Assembly: GCA_019828595.1 (NCBI GenBank)
Contig: JAHQRK010000007.1
Location: 620,001-684,000 of the forward strand
Direction: 5' to 3'
Source of the DNA: Aphanomyces cochlioides
Taxonomy: Eukaryota > Oomycota > Saprolegniomycetes > Saprolegniales > Verrucalvaceae
Length of the DNA: 64,000 nucleotides
Part shown: positions 63,105 through 64,000 of the stretch, piece by piece
How positions within the stretch are numbered: the first letter of the stretch is position 1
Layout: each line of letters starts with the position of its first letter
Notes under the pieces: model-generated
What the model was told of the DNA's origin: nothing
Database searches by the model: none
Seen by the model: only the letters and a program-made list of their open reading frames with translations
Translations under genes and position numbers: made by a program

Positions 63105-64000
63105 GATTGTGGCGTGAAATGTGTGGTTTCCGCCGGGTTTCCTTGAGATACGAGCTCAAGCGGCGGACTGGCGACGTTTGGCGTTGGGCGAAGCTGAATG
63201 GGGTGATTCAGCGACGACCGACGGACCAACCGTTCGGAAGATTCAAGGTAAACACGATTGTAAGGTTAGAAAGGCTATCTAGAGCTACATATGCAGTAAA
63301 CTAAGGGGTATTAATAGAAGAAGATGAAACGTGATGGGAGGCGGGTTCGACGCGCGACATTACTAATCGGAGAGCAGCCAATCAGAAAGTAGAAAGGGGT
63401 ACCGGATTGTCGTCGGGCAAGATCCGAGTGTAAGGACACCAATCCGAGTGACAGATAATCCAAGCGAGAAGGTATGAATCCAAGTCCGTCCAGGACTTCC
63501 CAATCGGACCAGGATTGCCATAGCGCTAGACGGTAAGCTCGGCTTGGTCGACGCAGTTGAACGGGAGTCGTAGATTAGCCAGTTGGCTGGACTTTAGACG
63601 ACCAACCGTCATGTGACAGTTGACACCACATCCCCCCAGACTAAATGTCAAAGCTCCTGATTTGACCCAAAAAGACCCGATTCGAAGCCTAACTAGGCCG
63701 ATTTGCGGTTGCTCGGATAGGACCAGGAATAGCCAGTTCGTTCGCCGAGCGACAGGGAGGACACGAAACGTGAATCTGGGCATTGTGCAAAATGTCGGAG
63801 ACTCCACAGCGCGCGCCAGCCGACAGCGAGTACGAAGAACATGCTTGAGAGTTTCCATTACTCGAATGAGTCTTCATAATTTCGTATAAGTCTTTTGTTT
63901 GAAAATCCGAGTTCTGGCGAAAGGTTCAATTCAGAGTTCGACTTTCCACAACAGAGTCCAAGTTGGACAACAACAAAAATCCTCGTCCGAGTGTCCTGAG
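63105..64000. other. Intergenic end of window, no gene seen
   Basis: GC-richer sequence with several CAATCCGAG/ATCCAAG-type words (63440-63500) and short frames (63107-63304 plus; 63858-63526 minus) that match nothing I know. Part of an LTR element is possible but not shown. Confidence 0.35.

Overview
The window looks like nuclear DNA of an oomycete; a Saprolegniales/Aphanomyces-like genome is my inference. Three things point that way: spliced genes with very short GT-AG introns (about 37-50 bp), a textbook oomycete Inr/FPR core promoter just upstream of the glucose-6-phosphate isomerase start, and a transposon zoo typical of the group (chromovirus, Crypton, Merlin, PIF/Harbinger, pogo, mariner/Tc1, MULE). 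The standard genetic code reads through all intact genes.

Layout. 1-9175: the tail of an M3-family metallopeptidase gene, followed by a second, dead tandem copy of the same gene. That copy is split by a 6.27-kb chromodomain-bearing Ty3/Gypsy retrotransposon with 312-bp LTRs and a 5-bp target duplication. 9.8-21.2 kb is the dense host-gene island: a membrane-anchored S41 peptidase-like protein (4 exons), a convergent low-molecular-weight phosphatase, a 12-exon kinesin-3-like motor of about 2223 aa with an FHA domain and a huge coiled coil, and a 2-exon glucose-6-phosphate isomerase. 21.7-30 kb is repeat country: a decayed Crypton tyrosine recombinase, a Harbinger MITE, a pogo-type element, and a family of about 350-bp repeats, one copy of which is split by a nested Tc1-like insertion.

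30-55 kb carries three intact paralogues and one truncated copy of a 12-TM MFS/GPH-type sugar transporter, all on the minus strand. They share promoter elements and 3' flanks, and their sequences are mosaics that suggest gene conversion. Between them lie two Merlin (ISXO2-like) elements. The first is split by a PIF/Harbinger element that is itself split by an apparently intact mariner element (three-level nesting). There are also a MULE-like TIR element with a 10-bp target duplication, a chromovirus 3' remnant, and two copies of a roughly 0.9-kb non-coding TIR element. 56.5-64 kb holds a second Harbinger element, a 3-kb TIR element enclosing a second Crypton recombinase, and a frameshifted GT32 (Och1-type) glycosyltransferase.

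A palindrome, ATCCGGATAATTATCCGGAT, recurs in whole or part at more than a dozen intergenic places. In Merlin copy 2 it lies inside the long terminal inverted repeats, so many of the isolated occurrences may be relic Merlin/MITE ends. Host functions visible are general: central carbon metabolism, intracellular transport, protein dephosphorylation, sugar uptake. I see no operon-like pathway, no CRISPR array, and no tRNA or rRNA gene.
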